54,155 bases of DNA from CAMAUF01 sp046152925. Lineage in GTDB: Bacteria; Chloroflexota; Dehalococcoidia; Tepidiformales; Tepidiformaceae. The position numbers and the translations under genes are program-made. Under the pieces are notes generated by a model, which was not told where the DNA came from, did no database searches, and was given only the letters and a program-made list of their open reading frames with translations. Shown here piece after piece: positions 1 to 7,746 of this stretch (position 1 is the stretch's first letter; each line of letters starts with the position of its first letter). The stretch is from assembly GCA_046152925.1 (NCBI GenBank), contig JBJXFX010000056.1:1-54155 (forward strand), read 5' to 3'.

Positions 1-935
1 AGCGCCTCCGTCGTCAGCAGACCGAGCTGCGTGCCCTGGAGGACGCCATCGCGGTCGACGAAGAACGTCGCCGGCAACCCGCCGCCGACGCGATAGTGGT
101 CGGCGACGTCGCCCTCGCTGTCGAGCACGGCCGGGTAGGTCGCCTTGAACGTGTCGAGAATGCTGACGGCCCGCTGACGGCTCTCCAGGTAGTTCACCCC
201 GAGCACGACGAGGTCGCCCTTGAGTTGCTGGCTGGCGGCTTCGAAGTCCGGGATCTCTTCCTTGCAGGGGCCGCACCAACTCGCATACCAGTTCACGATC
301 ACGACCTTGCCCCGGTAGTCCGAAAGCTTGCGCACGGCGCTGCCATCGCGAGCATCGACCAGAGCGAAATCCGGGGCCAGCTCGCCCACCTTCGGGCGCT
401 GCGGCACGAGCGGGCCGAGCTTGACACCCGCCAGGGCGGTCGTCGCGGCCTCGGGCGTCCGAAACGTCCGGACAAAGAGCGATTGGGAGGCGATCCGCCA
501 GCCCGAATCCTTCCGCAGGTAGATCGTCTCCTCGATCGGCCGCGAAAGGTCGGACCCCGCGGCCCGATACTCACCCGTCACGGCGACGCTCGCCCAACCC
601 GCCTGCTCGCTGATCAACCGCACCTGAAGGCCGATAAACGTCACGTTCGTCCCCTCCGGGGGGGCGAACGGCGTGTTAGGAAAGGCCACCGAGGCGCGCG
701 AGAAGTCCTCTTGCACTTCCGGGACGAGCAACGCGCGGAGCGCTTGCACGTCGGCCGAAGCCGCGGCGGCATAGAGGGCGTTCACCGTGGCCTCTGGCGA
801 CGCCCCGGTCCCGGCATCTTCGTCGCCACCCGTCAGCAGAAAAAAGGCGACGACGGCCGCGGCGGCCACGATCGCACCGGCCAAGACGGCGTACTCCAAC
901 GGCCGCCGTCGCGCGGTTGCTTGTCCCTCAGCCAC
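1..935 (-). CDS. TlpA/ResA-like thiol-disulfide thioredoxin, membrane-anchored (C-terminus cut by window edge)
   Basis: A GTG start at 935 follows GGGAGG at 5 nt spacing. The N-terminus has a basic stretch and one hydrophobic segment (about residues 16-34), suggesting a membrane anchor with the rest outside the cytoplasm. A region of about 130 residues resembles an NTF2/SnoaL-type fold. Then comes a redoxin domain (RPKVGELAPDF onward) with the thioredoxin motif WCGPC inside VNWYASWCGPCKEEIP and a later GGLPATFFVD cis-proline loop. Such proteins reduce or oxidise extracytoplasmic disulfides, for example in cytochrome c maturation; the partner is not visible. The gene runs off the left edge shortly after the GxPATF strand, so only a short C-terminal piece is missing. 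It diverges from the response regulator at 1020. Confidence 0.9.
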   Translation of the reverse strand, partial: MAEGQATARRRPLEYAVLAGAIVAAAAVVAFFLLTGGDEDAGTGASPEATVNALYAAAASADVQALRALLVPEVQEDFSRASVAFPNTPFAPPEGTNVTFIGLQVRLISEQAGWASVAVTGEYRAAGSDLSRPIEETIYLRKDSGWRIASQSLFVRTFRTPEAATTALAGVKLGPLVPQRPKVGELAPDFALVDARDGSAVRKLSDYRGKVVIVNWYASWCGPCKEEIPDFEAASQQLKGDLVVLGVNYLESRQRAVSILDTFKATYPAVLDSEGDVADHYRVGGGLPATFFVDRDGVLQGTQLGLLTTEA

Positions 936-1019
936 GCTGGCCTCCCGGTACCGCCTGTGGACTCGTCCGAATGGTACCGCCACGCCCGTTCATGGGCCGT
1001 TAATATCAAAGACGCAACT

Positions 1020-1736
1020 ATGAGCGAGATGGCAACAACCACCGCCAACGCATCGACCGTGCTCGTCGTCGAAGACGAAGAGAACCTCCTGTTCACGCTC
1101 GCCCACAACCTCAAGCGCGAAGGCTTCACGGTCGTCACCGCTTCGCGGGGCGACGATGCCCTCCGCCTTGCGCGCGAACGCCACCCCGACCTCATCCTCC
1201 TCGACCTCATGCTTCCCGGCGTCGATGGCATGCAGGTCTGCCGCTCGCTCCGCCGCGACACCCAGGTACCGATCATCATGCTCACGGCGCTAGGCGGCGA
1301 GAGCGACCGCGTCGCCGGCCTCGACATCGGCGCCGACGACTACCTGACCAAGCCATTCGGAATGCGGGAGCTCATGGCCCGCGTCCGGGCGCTGCTCCGG
1401 CGGGCCACTCCCAAGGTGGCAACGGCCGATGGTCCCTCCGTCCTCGTCACGGGCGACCTCCAGCTCGACCTCGAACGGCGCGAAGTCCGCCGCGGCGGCG
1501 CAGTGGTCAAACTCAAGCCGAAAGAGTTCGACCTCCTCGTCTTCTTCGCGGAGCGCCCAGGTCGCGTATTCTCTCGCGAACAGATCCTCAACGAAGTCTG
1601 GGGATACGACTTCTACGGGGGCCCACGGACGGTGGATGTCCATGTGCGGTGGCTTCGTCAGAAGATCGAGCTCGACCCGGCGGCACCCGTCCGCCTCAAG
1701 ACCGTGCGCGGGAGCGGCTACCTCTTCGAAGGCTAG
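1020..1736 (+). CDS. OmpR/PhoB-family response regulator
   Basis: 238 residues. The receiver domain (about 13-128) has the acidic pair in VVEDEEN, the phospho-acceptor D62 in LLDLMLPG, the T/A switch in IIMLTALG and K111 in YLTKPFG. A winged-helix DNA-binding domain follows (about 145-236), with the conserved PKEFDLLVFF and VRWLRQKIE segments ending in TVRGSGYLF. The ATG at 1020 is chosen because it starts just before the receiver fold; an in-frame ATG at 1029 is an alternative. No Shine-Dalgarno is obvious, and TAATAT at 1001-1006 could be a -10 box giving a very short leader. The open frame extends far upstream, but that part is antisense to the thioredoxin gene. The histidine kinase follows 6 nt later. 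Confidence 0.95.
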   Translation: MSEMATTTANASTVLVVEDEENLLFTLAHNLKREGFTVVTASRGDDALRLARERHPDLILLDLMLPGVDGMQVCRSLRRDTQVPIIMLTALGGESDRVAGLDIGADDYLTKPFGMRELMARVRALLRRATPKVATADGPSVLVTGDLQLDLERREVRRGGAVVKLKPKEFDLLVFFAERPGRVFSREQILNEVWGYDFYGGPRTVDVHVRWLRQKIELDPAAPVRLKTVRGSGYLFEG

Positions 1737-1742
1737 CCCCAA

Positions 1743-3113
1743 GTGACCGGGAACTTGGCAGTGCGGGCGGCGCTCGCGGCCGTCGTGGGTACGCTTGTCG
1801 GGCTCCTTTCCGAACGCCTCTTTGGTACGGGCGGCAGCGCGGCGTTGCTAGGAGCGTGCATCGGCACCGTCGCCGGCGGCGTGACCGCCTACTTGGTGAT
1901 GCGGTCCACGCATCGGGCGATCGAGACGCTTGGCGACGCCGCCGGTCGCCTCTCGGAGGGCGAGTTCGAAGAACGCGTGCCCGTCCACAGTGGCCCAGCC
2001 GCCGGCCTCTCCTCACAGTTCAACGTTATGGCGAGCAGGCTCGAGGGCGCCTTCCATGCCGTGGCCCAGGAGCACGCCCGCCTCGAGGCGGTCTTCGACG
2101 CCTCCACCGACGCGATGGTCGCCCTCGACGCCGATTCCGCGGTCCGCTTCATGAACCGGGCCGCCGCTTCGCTCTTCGAGGCCAGCTCCAGCCGCGCCCT
2201 CGGCCGCCCATTCATCGAAATCGTCCGGGACTACGAGCTCGACGGCCTCGTCCGCCGGGCGGGGGAGGCCGGCCGCGGGGCACAGGCCGCGCTGGTCACC
2301 TTTGGCCAAACCCGCGTGCCGCTTCGTGCCGTCGCCCTGCCGATCAACGAAGGCGGCGACTGGTCCGTCCTCCTCATGCTCACCGACCTCACGGAGTTCA
2401 ACCGCGTCGACCAGATGCGCCGCGACTTCGTCAGCAACGTCTCGCACGAACTGCGGACGCCGCTGGCAGCGATCAGCGCGATGGTCGAAACGGTCGAATC
2501 GGGCGCCGTCGACCCGGGCGAGGAAACGGAAGAGTTCATGCGCCGGATCCGCCAACAGATCGGCCGGCTCACGCTCATGGTGAACGAATTGCTCGACCTC
2601 TCCCGGATCGAGTCCGGGGCCGTCAACCTCCGTCCGGAGGCGGTGGACCTCAACATGGTGCTCCAGGAGGCGGCGAGCGTGCTCGCGCCCCGAGCCGAGT
2701 CGACCAACGTCACCCTGAGCGTGCCCGACGGGCCTGGGCCGGTCGTCGAAGCCGACCCCGCGTCACTCGTCCGGGTCGCGACGAACCTGCTCGACAACGC
2801 GATTAAGTACAGCCCCGCCGGCGGCGCCGTCATCGTTGAGACGTCCGAGCACGGCGGCCTCGGCTCCTTCACCGTGCGCGACAGCGGCCCTGGGATCGCC
2901 GAACAAGACCTCCCGCGTGTCTTCGAGCGGTTCTACAAGGGCGACCCGTCACGGACGGGGGCTGGCATCGGCCTCGGGCTTGCCATCGTCAAGCACATCG
3001 TCCGCAACCATGGCGGCACGGTGACGGTCGCGAGCAAGCCCGGCGAGGGCGCGGCCTTCACCGTGCAACTGCCAAAGCGCTTCGTCGCCGCGCGCCCAGC
3101 GATACGTCGCTGA
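1743..3113 (+). CDS. PhoR/VicK-like sensor histidine kinase
   Basis: 456 residues, GTG start 6 nt after the response regulator stop, so almost certainly the cognate kinase in one operon. Two hydrophobic segments (about 6-23 and 34-53) with almost no loop between them suggest that it senses within or near the membrane. A HAMP linker (about 54-106), a PAS domain (about 112-220) and a HisKA dimerisation helix follow, with phospho-acceptor H235 in NVSHELRTPL. The HATPase_c domain (about 335-450) shows the N box (NLLDNAIKYS), the G1 box (VRDSGPGI), the F box (RVFERFYKGD) and the G2 box (GIGLGLAIVKHIV). The family phosphorylates PhoB-type regulators, often in phosphate or envelope stress responses. 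The stimulus is unknown here. Confidence 0.95.
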   Translation: MTGNLAVRAALAAVVGTLVGLLSERLFGTGGSAALLGACIGTVAGGVTAYLVMRSTHRAIETLGDAAGRLSEGEFEERVPVHSGPAAGLSSQFNVMASRLEGAFHAVAQEHARLEAVFDASTDAMVALDADSAVRFMNRAAASLFEASSSRALGRPFIEIVRDYELDGLVRRAGEAGRGAQAALVTFGQTRVPLRAVALPINEGGDWSVLLMLTDLTEFNRVDQMRRDFVSNVSHELRTPLAAISAMVETVESGAVDPGEETEEFMRRIRQQIGRLTLMVNELLDLSRIESGAVNLRPEAVDLNMVLQEAASVLAPRAESTNVTLSVPDGPGPVVEADPASLVRVATNLLDNAIKYSPAGGAVIVETSEHGGLGSFTVRDSGPGIAEQDLPRVFERFYKGDPSRTGAGIGLGLAIVKHIVRNHGGTVTVASKPGEGAAFTVQLPKRFVAARPAIRR

Positions 3114-3124
3114 CCCGCGCCGGC

Positions 3125-4525
3125 CTATGCGTCGAACCCGTTCCGCAAGGCCGCATCCGCGAAGAACGCCGCGCTCCGCTTCGGGGTCCGGCGCAACGTG
3201 TCGAAATCCGTCCAGACGAGGCCGAAGCGCTTCGTGAAGCCGAAGGCCCATTCCCAGTTGTCCATGAGGGACCAGTGGTAGTAAGCCCGGACGTCGCAGC
3301 CGTCCGTGATCGCGCCGTGCAGCCCCTTTAAGAAGCCGCGCAGCAGTTCCACCCGGAGCTCGTCGTCGATCGCACCGTCAGGGCCAGGGCCAGTCGCTTC
3401 GCCGACGCCGTTCTCGGTGATATAGATGGGGCGGCGGCCGTACTCCACAGTCACCCAGCGGACGAAGTCGCCCAGCGCGTGCGGCGACGCCTCGTAGCCC
3501 ATGTCCAACAACGGTAAGGTCGACGGCGCGCGCCGGAAACCCTGTCCGCCGCCCGAAAGGTCGGCGGCGACGAGCTGCCGCGAGTAGAGGTTCACGCCGA
3601 GGAAGTCCGTCTGCGCCGCGATCACGTCGAGGTCGCCTGGCTCGACCGGGAGGGCGCCGCCGCGGTCGCTGAAGTAGCGGAGGACAGCCTCCGGGTAGCC
3701 CTTGCCAAAGACCGGCCCGTGGAACAGCCGGCTATCGAAGTCCCGCGCCCGTTCGACCGCGGCCGCCGTCTCTGGCGAGGCATCGGCGGGCTCATAGCTC
3801 GAGTTTGCGTTCGTGATCCCGATTTCGCCCTGAATCCCGGACTCGCGGAACGCCTGGACGGCTCGCCCGTGGGCGAGCAGCGCGTGGTGGATCACCCGGC
3901 CCGTGATCGGGATGCTGCGGATGCCCGGCGCCATCCAGCCGAAGCGGTGGCCGAAGTAGACGAACACGTACGGCTCGTTCAGCGTGATCCAACGCGAGAC
4001 GCGGTCACCGAAGCGGGCGAAACAGACCTTCGCGTATTCGGTGAACCAGTCGACGATCTCGCGATTCGCCCAGCCGCCGAGGTCCTGGAGCGCCTGAGGC
4101 AGGTCCCAGTGGTAGAGGGTGATCGCAGGCTGGATGTTGTGTTTGAGTAGTTCGTCGATCAGCTCGTCGTAGAAGCGCAGCCCGTCCTCGTTCACCGCCC
4201 CCGTGCCAAACGGCATGATCCGCGACCACGCGATCGAAAACCGGTAGGCCTGGACGCCGAGGCTCGCCATCAGCGCCACGTCCTCGCGGACACGGTGGTA
4301 GTGGTCGCAGGTAACGTCCGGGGTGGTGCCGTCGAGGATTTTGCCGGGTTGCCGCGCGAAGGTGTCCCAGACGGTCCAGCCACGGTTGCCCTCCCCAGCG
4401 GCGCCCTCGATTTGGATGGCCGCGGAGGCGACGCCCCATTGAAACCCCTGGGGAAAGGCGCGGAACCGTGCGGGCTCCTGGGGGCCATAGTGGTTCGCGA
4501 GGGCTTCGAGGATCGGGTGAGACAC
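3125..4525 (-). CDS. GH1 family beta-glucosidase/beta-glycosidase
   Basis: 466 residues, the usual size of single-domain bacterial GH1 enzymes. The protein begins at a GTG (4525) with GGAG about 7 nt upstream. The N-terminal signature FPQGFQWGVASAA with QIEG is typical of GH1. The acid/base glutamate is E184 in WITLNEPYVF and the nucleophile is E371 in PIYITENGVG. The C-terminal WSLMDNWEWAFGFTKRFGLV is the conserved aglycone-side motif. No signal peptide is visible, so it is cytoplasmic, hydrolysing beta-linked di- or oligosaccharides. It is the last gene of a leftward run (padR, membrane protein, beta-lactamase-like, GH1), 37 nt after the preceding gene. It converges with the histidine kinase with only 11 nt between stops. 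Confidence 0.95.
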   Translation of the reverse strand: MSHPILEALANHYGPQEPARFRAFPQGFQWGVASAAIQIEGAAGEGNRGWTVWDTFARQPGKILDGTTPDVTCDHYHRVREDVALMASLGVQAYRFSIAWSRIMPFGTGAVNEDGLRFYDELIDELLKHNIQPAITLYHWDLPQALQDLGGWANREIVDWFTEYAKVCFARFGDRVSRWITLNEPYVFVYFGHRFGWMAPGIRSIPITGRVIHHALLAHGRAVQAFRESGIQGEIGITNANSSYEPADASPETAAAVERARDFDSRLFHGPVFGKGYPEAVLRYFSDRGGALPVEPGDLDVIAAQTDFLGVNLYSRQLVAADLSGGGQGFRRAPSTLPLLDMGYEASPHALGDFVRWVTVEYGRRPIYITENGVGEATGPGPDGAIDDELRVELLRGFLKGLHGAITDGCDVRAYYHWSLMDNWEWAFGFTKRFGLVWTDFDTLRRTPKRSAAFFADAALRNGFDA

Positions 4526-4562
4526 GGCGCGCTCCGGGCGTGGGGTGCGCGCGATTGTACGG

Positions 4563-5606
4563 TTACTCGGGGTAGGCGGCCTGGAAGTGGTCCCACGCCA
4601 TCCGCACGAGCGCCTGCGCGAGCGGCACGTCGTCCTTCCAGCGCCGCGTGTCCATCGCCAAGAACGTGAAGGCGTAGGCATACTCCTTGCCGCCGCGTTC
4701 GAAGCGGACGATCCCGGCGTCGTTGTCGGCCCAGCCGTCCTCCCAGAGCCAGCCGTTCTTGTGGCTGACCAGCCCGCCGGGCGTCGTCCCGAGGATGTAC
4801 TGGAGGGCCGGTTCCACCTGCGTCATCGCGTCGAGCAGGATCGTGCGGTACGGCTCGGCGAGGACTTCGCCGAGGTAGATGCGCGAAAGGCCACGGTTCA
4901 CTGAGTCGGCGGTCGTCCAATTGTTCGGGTCCCAGCCGAGCGTTTCGGCGGGGTATCCCGGCGGGTGGTCGACGACGGTCTTGGTCATACCCATCGCCAC
5001 CATCAGGGACTGGACCTTGCGCAGGCCGGCGTAGAGGTTGCCGCCGCCCGTTTTGATGTAGAGCTGCCGCGCCGTCCAGGAGTTGCTGCTCCAGAGCGTC
5101 TGGGCGATTAAGTCGTCGACACTCCCGAGCGAGTACTCCGCGTTTTCGACATCGAGCAGGGCTGAGAGCAGGACGAAGATGTTGAGCACGCAGCCGGAGA
5201 GCTGGGGCCGGTCGCCGTTCACGCTCACGCTCTCGCCGGTCTGGAGGTCGGTGACCGCGACGGCGTAGTAGCCCTCGACATCGAATGCGGCGATTTCCGC
5301 GGCCATCGCCTCACGTAGCGGCGCGAGGTGTGGTGCGCCGACTTCGAGCTTCGGCCCAGGGGCCGAAGCGCTCGCGCCAAAGGCGATGCCGGGCACAACG
5401 ACGGGCTTCGGCTTGGGCGCCGGTGGCGGTGTGGGCGTCGGACGGGGCGTCCGCGGGGGCAAAGGCGGCGCTCCCGCGCCGCCAGCAGCCGAGGCTCGCT
5501 CGGAGGCGAGCCCATCGAACAGCCCACCGGCCCCGAGGAGGCCGGCGGCCAGCGCGAGGGCGACGGCCATCCCGGCAATCAGCGCGCGCGGCTTGGAAGA
5601 ATGCAT
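4563..5606 (-). CDS. Secreted class A beta-lactamase-like protein, probably catalytically dead
   Basis: 347 residues. An N-terminal hydrophobic segment (about 7-29) is a signal peptide or anchor, followed by a Pro/Thr-rich linker (about 48-70) and a serine-hydrolase fold of the beta-lactamase2 type. In class A enzymes the helix motif is S-x-x-K. Here the aligned positions are C139-V-L-N142, so both the nucleophile and its lysine base are replaced. The SDN loop aligns with SNSWTA and the K-T/S-G strand with SHKNGW. Family knowledge: intact members open beta-lactams or act as D-Ala carboxypeptidases or esterases. I infer a binding or structural role instead. The gene sits between a membrane protein and a beta-glucosidase on the same strand. 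Confidence 0.8.
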   Translation of the reverse strand: MHSSKPRALIAGMAVALALAAGLLGAGGLFDGLASERASAAGGAGAPPLPPRTPRPTPTPPPAPKPKPVVVPGIAFGASASAPGPKLEVGAPHLAPLREAMAAEIAAFDVEGYYAVAVTDLQTGESVSVNGDRPQLSGCVLNIFVLLSALLDVENAEYSLGSVDDLIAQTLWSSNSWTARQLYIKTGGGNLYAGLRKVQSLMVAMGMTKTVVDHPPGYPAETLGWDPNNWTTADSVNRGLSRIYLGEVLAEPYRTILLDAMTQVEPALQYILGTTPGGLVSHKNGWLWEDGWADNDAGIVRFERGGKEYAYAFTFLAMDTRRWKDDVPLAQALVRMAWDHFQAAYPE

Positions 5607-5680
5607 CACATCAGGATGATCGGCCGGCAGGGCCGCTCGGCATAGACTGCCCTGTCGGCTGGGGACACGACGAGCGCGAG

Positions 5681-6643
5681 TCAGGCGGGAGCGACCGCCC
5701 TCGGCGTGCCCTTCACCGCCCCGCCAATAAGGAGACTGAAGCCCACGACGACCATCCAAATCACCAGGACGAAGAGGGTGCCCACAAACGCGAGCCACCA
5801 CCAGCCATCGGTGTCGAAGACGTAGTGCCCGAAGAACGCGACCACCATGCAGGCCGCGCTGGCGGCCGGGAAGGCCATGGTCCAGCGGGAGGCGAGCCCC
5901 GCCCGGTAGGTCGCGATCGCAATCGCCCAGGTGGCCGGCACGAGCGCCGCGAACGCCGCTCGCATGCAGGCGTCGAGCGCGAGCGCCAGCAAGCGCATGT
6001 CCGCGACCGTCTCGGGGCCTGTCTCGCCCGCCCGGAAGTCGACGGCCTCGGACGCGATGATCGCGTAGAGGCCTGCGCCGAGGAGGACGAACGCGCCGGC
6101 CACGCCGAGGCAGACGGTCCCGATTGCTGTGAGGACCCGCTGCTTGGGACCGAGAAGCGCGGCGAAAAAGGCCGCGCCAGCCAGGGTCGCGATGCCGGCG
6201 AGGGTGAAAAAGAGCGTGTTCAAGCCGAGCTGTGTCGAACCCCGCGAACCCAGCGTCGCGAAGGAGTCCGGCCAGCCATCTCGAGAGGTGTCGTACCCCT
6301 GAATCGATGTGCCGACCAGGACCGCGACCGCAAGGGCCAGCAACAGGACGCCGACCGAACGGGGCAAGGAAATCCGCATGTCCAAGGTTGGGCCTCCATA
6401 TCCGGAACGCCAGACCAGGTCGGCGGGCATCCCGCGGACCATCCGGCCAAGCATGTTGAGGTTGAGGACGAGTGGGAGGAGTCCCGCTGCCGAAGCCTCG
6501 GAGGCCTCTTCCCAAAGGTCCGATTCGATCTGTTGCAGCCGCCGTTCCCGCATCAGGTGCGGCATCCCGAGGGTGTAAAGACGCGACCACTGGCGGACTG
6601 CCGTGATCGCGAGAGAGTCATGCCGTGGGTAGGTCGTGGTCAT
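5681..6643 (-). CDS. Multi-pass membrane protein paired with PadR regulator (HAAS-like N-terminus)
   Basis: 320 residues. The ATG at 6643 overlaps the padR stop as ATGA, so the two are translationally coupled; an ATG at 6655 is possible but less likely. The cytoplasmic N-terminus (about 1-60) has the pattern MRERRLQQIESDLWEE, resembling the short helical domain of membrane proteins encoded with PadR regulators. About six hydrophobic segments follow (near 98-115, 150-175, 180-205, 220-245, 255-275 and 285-312). The PadR pairing is a known arrangement in which the membrane protein is the regulated partner. Its substrate or signal is unknown. A loose inverted repeat (GGCAGGG and CCCTGTC, about 5625-5656) lies just downstream. 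Confidence 0.8.
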   Translation of the reverse strand: MTTTYPRHDSLAITAVRQWSRLYTLGMPHLMRERRLQQIESDLWEEASEASAAGLLPLVLNLNMLGRMVRGMPADLVWRSGYGGPTLDMRISLPRSVGVLLLALAVAVLVGTSIQGYDTSRDGWPDSFATLGSRGSTQLGLNTLFFTLAGIATLAGAAFFAALLGPKQRVLTAIGTVCLGVAGAFVLLGAGLYAIIASEAVDFRAGETGPETVADMRLLALALDACMRAAFAALVPATWAIAIATYRAGLASRWTMAFPAASAACMVVAFFGHYVFDTDGWWWLAFVGTLFVLVIWMVVVGFSLLIGGAVKGTPRAVAPA

Positions 6644-7005
6644 TGCGGCGCCCACCCCGGCCGCAGGCTGTGTTGCGGGCTTTCAGGACTCTCAGCGGCC
6701 CGCGCGGCCTGGGCCGCCGTTTCGCCCTGGGCCGTGAGCTGGTAGAGCCGCCGCCGGGGCCGCGATGCCGCGGCCGCGGCGTCGGCGTCTTCAAGGCGGC
6801 TCGCGAGCATCCCGAACTCTTCCAGGCGGTCGAGTGCGCGATAGAGCGTCCCGTGGCCAACGAGACGCTTGGCTTCGGCAGCATCGGCAACATCACGGGC
6901 GATGGCGTACCCGTGAAACTCCGGCTGCCCCGACTCCATGAACGCCAGTGCAGCCATCAGCAGCTGGCGTTCAAACGGGACGAGGGTGTTGGCTTTGCGT
7001 CGCAT
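6640..7005 (-). CDS. PadR family transcriptional regulator
   Basis: 121 residues. The N-terminal winged helix (about 8-80) shows the PadR pattern: LLMAALAFMES, then HGYAIARDV, then GTLYRALDRLEEFGMLASR. A short Ala/Arg-rich wing and a C-terminal helix follow. I chose the ATG at 7005 because a TTGACA/TATTCT promoter would place the transcription start at about that base, making the message leaderless; a TTG at 7011 is the only nearby alternative. PadR proteins repress their own operon by binding inverted repeats. A CAGATAG/CTATCTG repeat overlaps this promoter. The gene is the first of a four-gene leftward run. Confidence 0.9.
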   Translation of the reverse strand: MRRKANTLVPFERQLLMAALAFMESGQPEFHGYAIARDVADAAEAKRLVGHGTLYRALDRLEEFGMLASRLEDADAAAAASRPRRRLYQLTAQGETAAQAARAAESPESPQHSLRPGWAPQ

Positions 7006-7011
7006 GCCCAA

Positions 7012-7053
7012 AGAATACGCAGATAGGGCTACATGTCAATACTCAGCTATCTG
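7012..7053 (-). promoter_or_regulatory. padR promoter with inverted-repeat operator
   Basis: Reading the minus strand, TTGACA (7039-7034) and TATTCT (7017-7012) are separated by 16 nt, a good sigma-70-type promoter. The predicted start lies about 6-7 nt after the -10 box, at or next to the padR ATG (7005), so there is no room for a ribosome binding site. A perfect 7-bp inverted repeat, CAGATAG (7020-7026) and CTATCTG (7047-7053), brackets the -35 element. This is the expected place for autorepression by PadR. The boxes are seen directly; the binding protein is inferred. Confidence 0.55.
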
Positions 7054-7116
7054 CTCATTCCACGCGCGCGGCGTTTCGTATGATACCGGCGGCCAGCAGG
7101 CCGAGGGTGGCAGCGG

Positions 7117-7746
7117 ATGGGTTCCTTGCAAGCACTCGCCCCGTACTACGACATCAGGCTTCACGTTGGGGCTGCGGGATCACCCAGAGCGGTGAGCGAC
7201 GCCGTCCGCGACATCCTCTTCGCCGCCAACACGGAACGGCAATTGCTGGGGCGCGAATCCGTCTCGGGCGTCACCGTGGCGTCGTGTGGAGGAGGTTCGC
7301 CCCCGCGGACCGCGCTTGACCTCGAGGCCGCCGGCCACGCGATCGTGCTTCGGGGCCAGCCGCTCCCGCTCCCGCCGCTCCCAGACCCCGAGCCCGTCGA
7401 GCTTGCGCCCGGCGACGCCCCGTTCTACATGGTGCACGTCTTGCGGTTTTCGGAAGGGGGGCGGGCCGCGATGGCCGGCTACGGAGCCTCGGCCGGACTC
7501 GAAGGCGTGAAGCTCGGCGTGCGGCCCATCGCCTACTTCACCGTGGAGAGGTCCTGGCCCGAGTCCGCCGGCGCCTGGGACGAGGTCCGCCTCAACCGCT
7601 TCCCGAGCCACGCTGTCTTCGAACAGCTCCGCGCCAACCCGGTCCACCAGTCGGGCCAGACCGATCGGCAATCCGCCCTGGCGGACTCCTACTCGCTCAT
7701 GCTGAGGCCGAGCTTGGACCGACTTACCGAACTCCGAAGCCACTGA
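7117..7746 (+). CDS. Hypothetical protein with DUF1330-like ferredoxin-fold C-terminal half
   Basis: 209 residues. The N-terminal half (about 1-95) is unrecognised and contains a Pro-rich linker (LPLPPLPDPEP). The C-terminal half starts FYMVHVLRFSEGGRAAMAGYG. It continues with the pattern of small dimeric alpha/beta proteins of the DUF1330/EthD kind, ending in RLNRFPSHAVFEQL and a conserved SYSLMLRP strand. No catalytic residue can be assigned. The ATG at 7117 is the first start in frame after the padR promoter region and has only a weak GGCAGCGG upstream. Its stop overlaps the next start by one base (TGATG), so the downstream membrane protein is probably co-translated. Confidence 0.7.
   Translation: MGSLQALAPYYDIRLHVGAAGSPRAVSDAVRDILFAANTERQLLGRESVSGVTVASCGGGSPPRTALDLEAAGHAIVLRGQPLPLPPLPDPEPVELAPGDAPFYMVHVLRFSEGGRAAMAGYGASAGLEGVKLGVRPIAYFTVERSWPESAGAWDEVRLNRFPSHAVFEQLRANPVHQSGQTDRQSALADSYSLMLRPSLDRLTELRSH

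Noticed and set aside
96..1019. N-terminal 308 codons of the frame containing the response regulator
   Set aside because: Antisense to the thioredoxin gene; the receiver domain starts at 1020.
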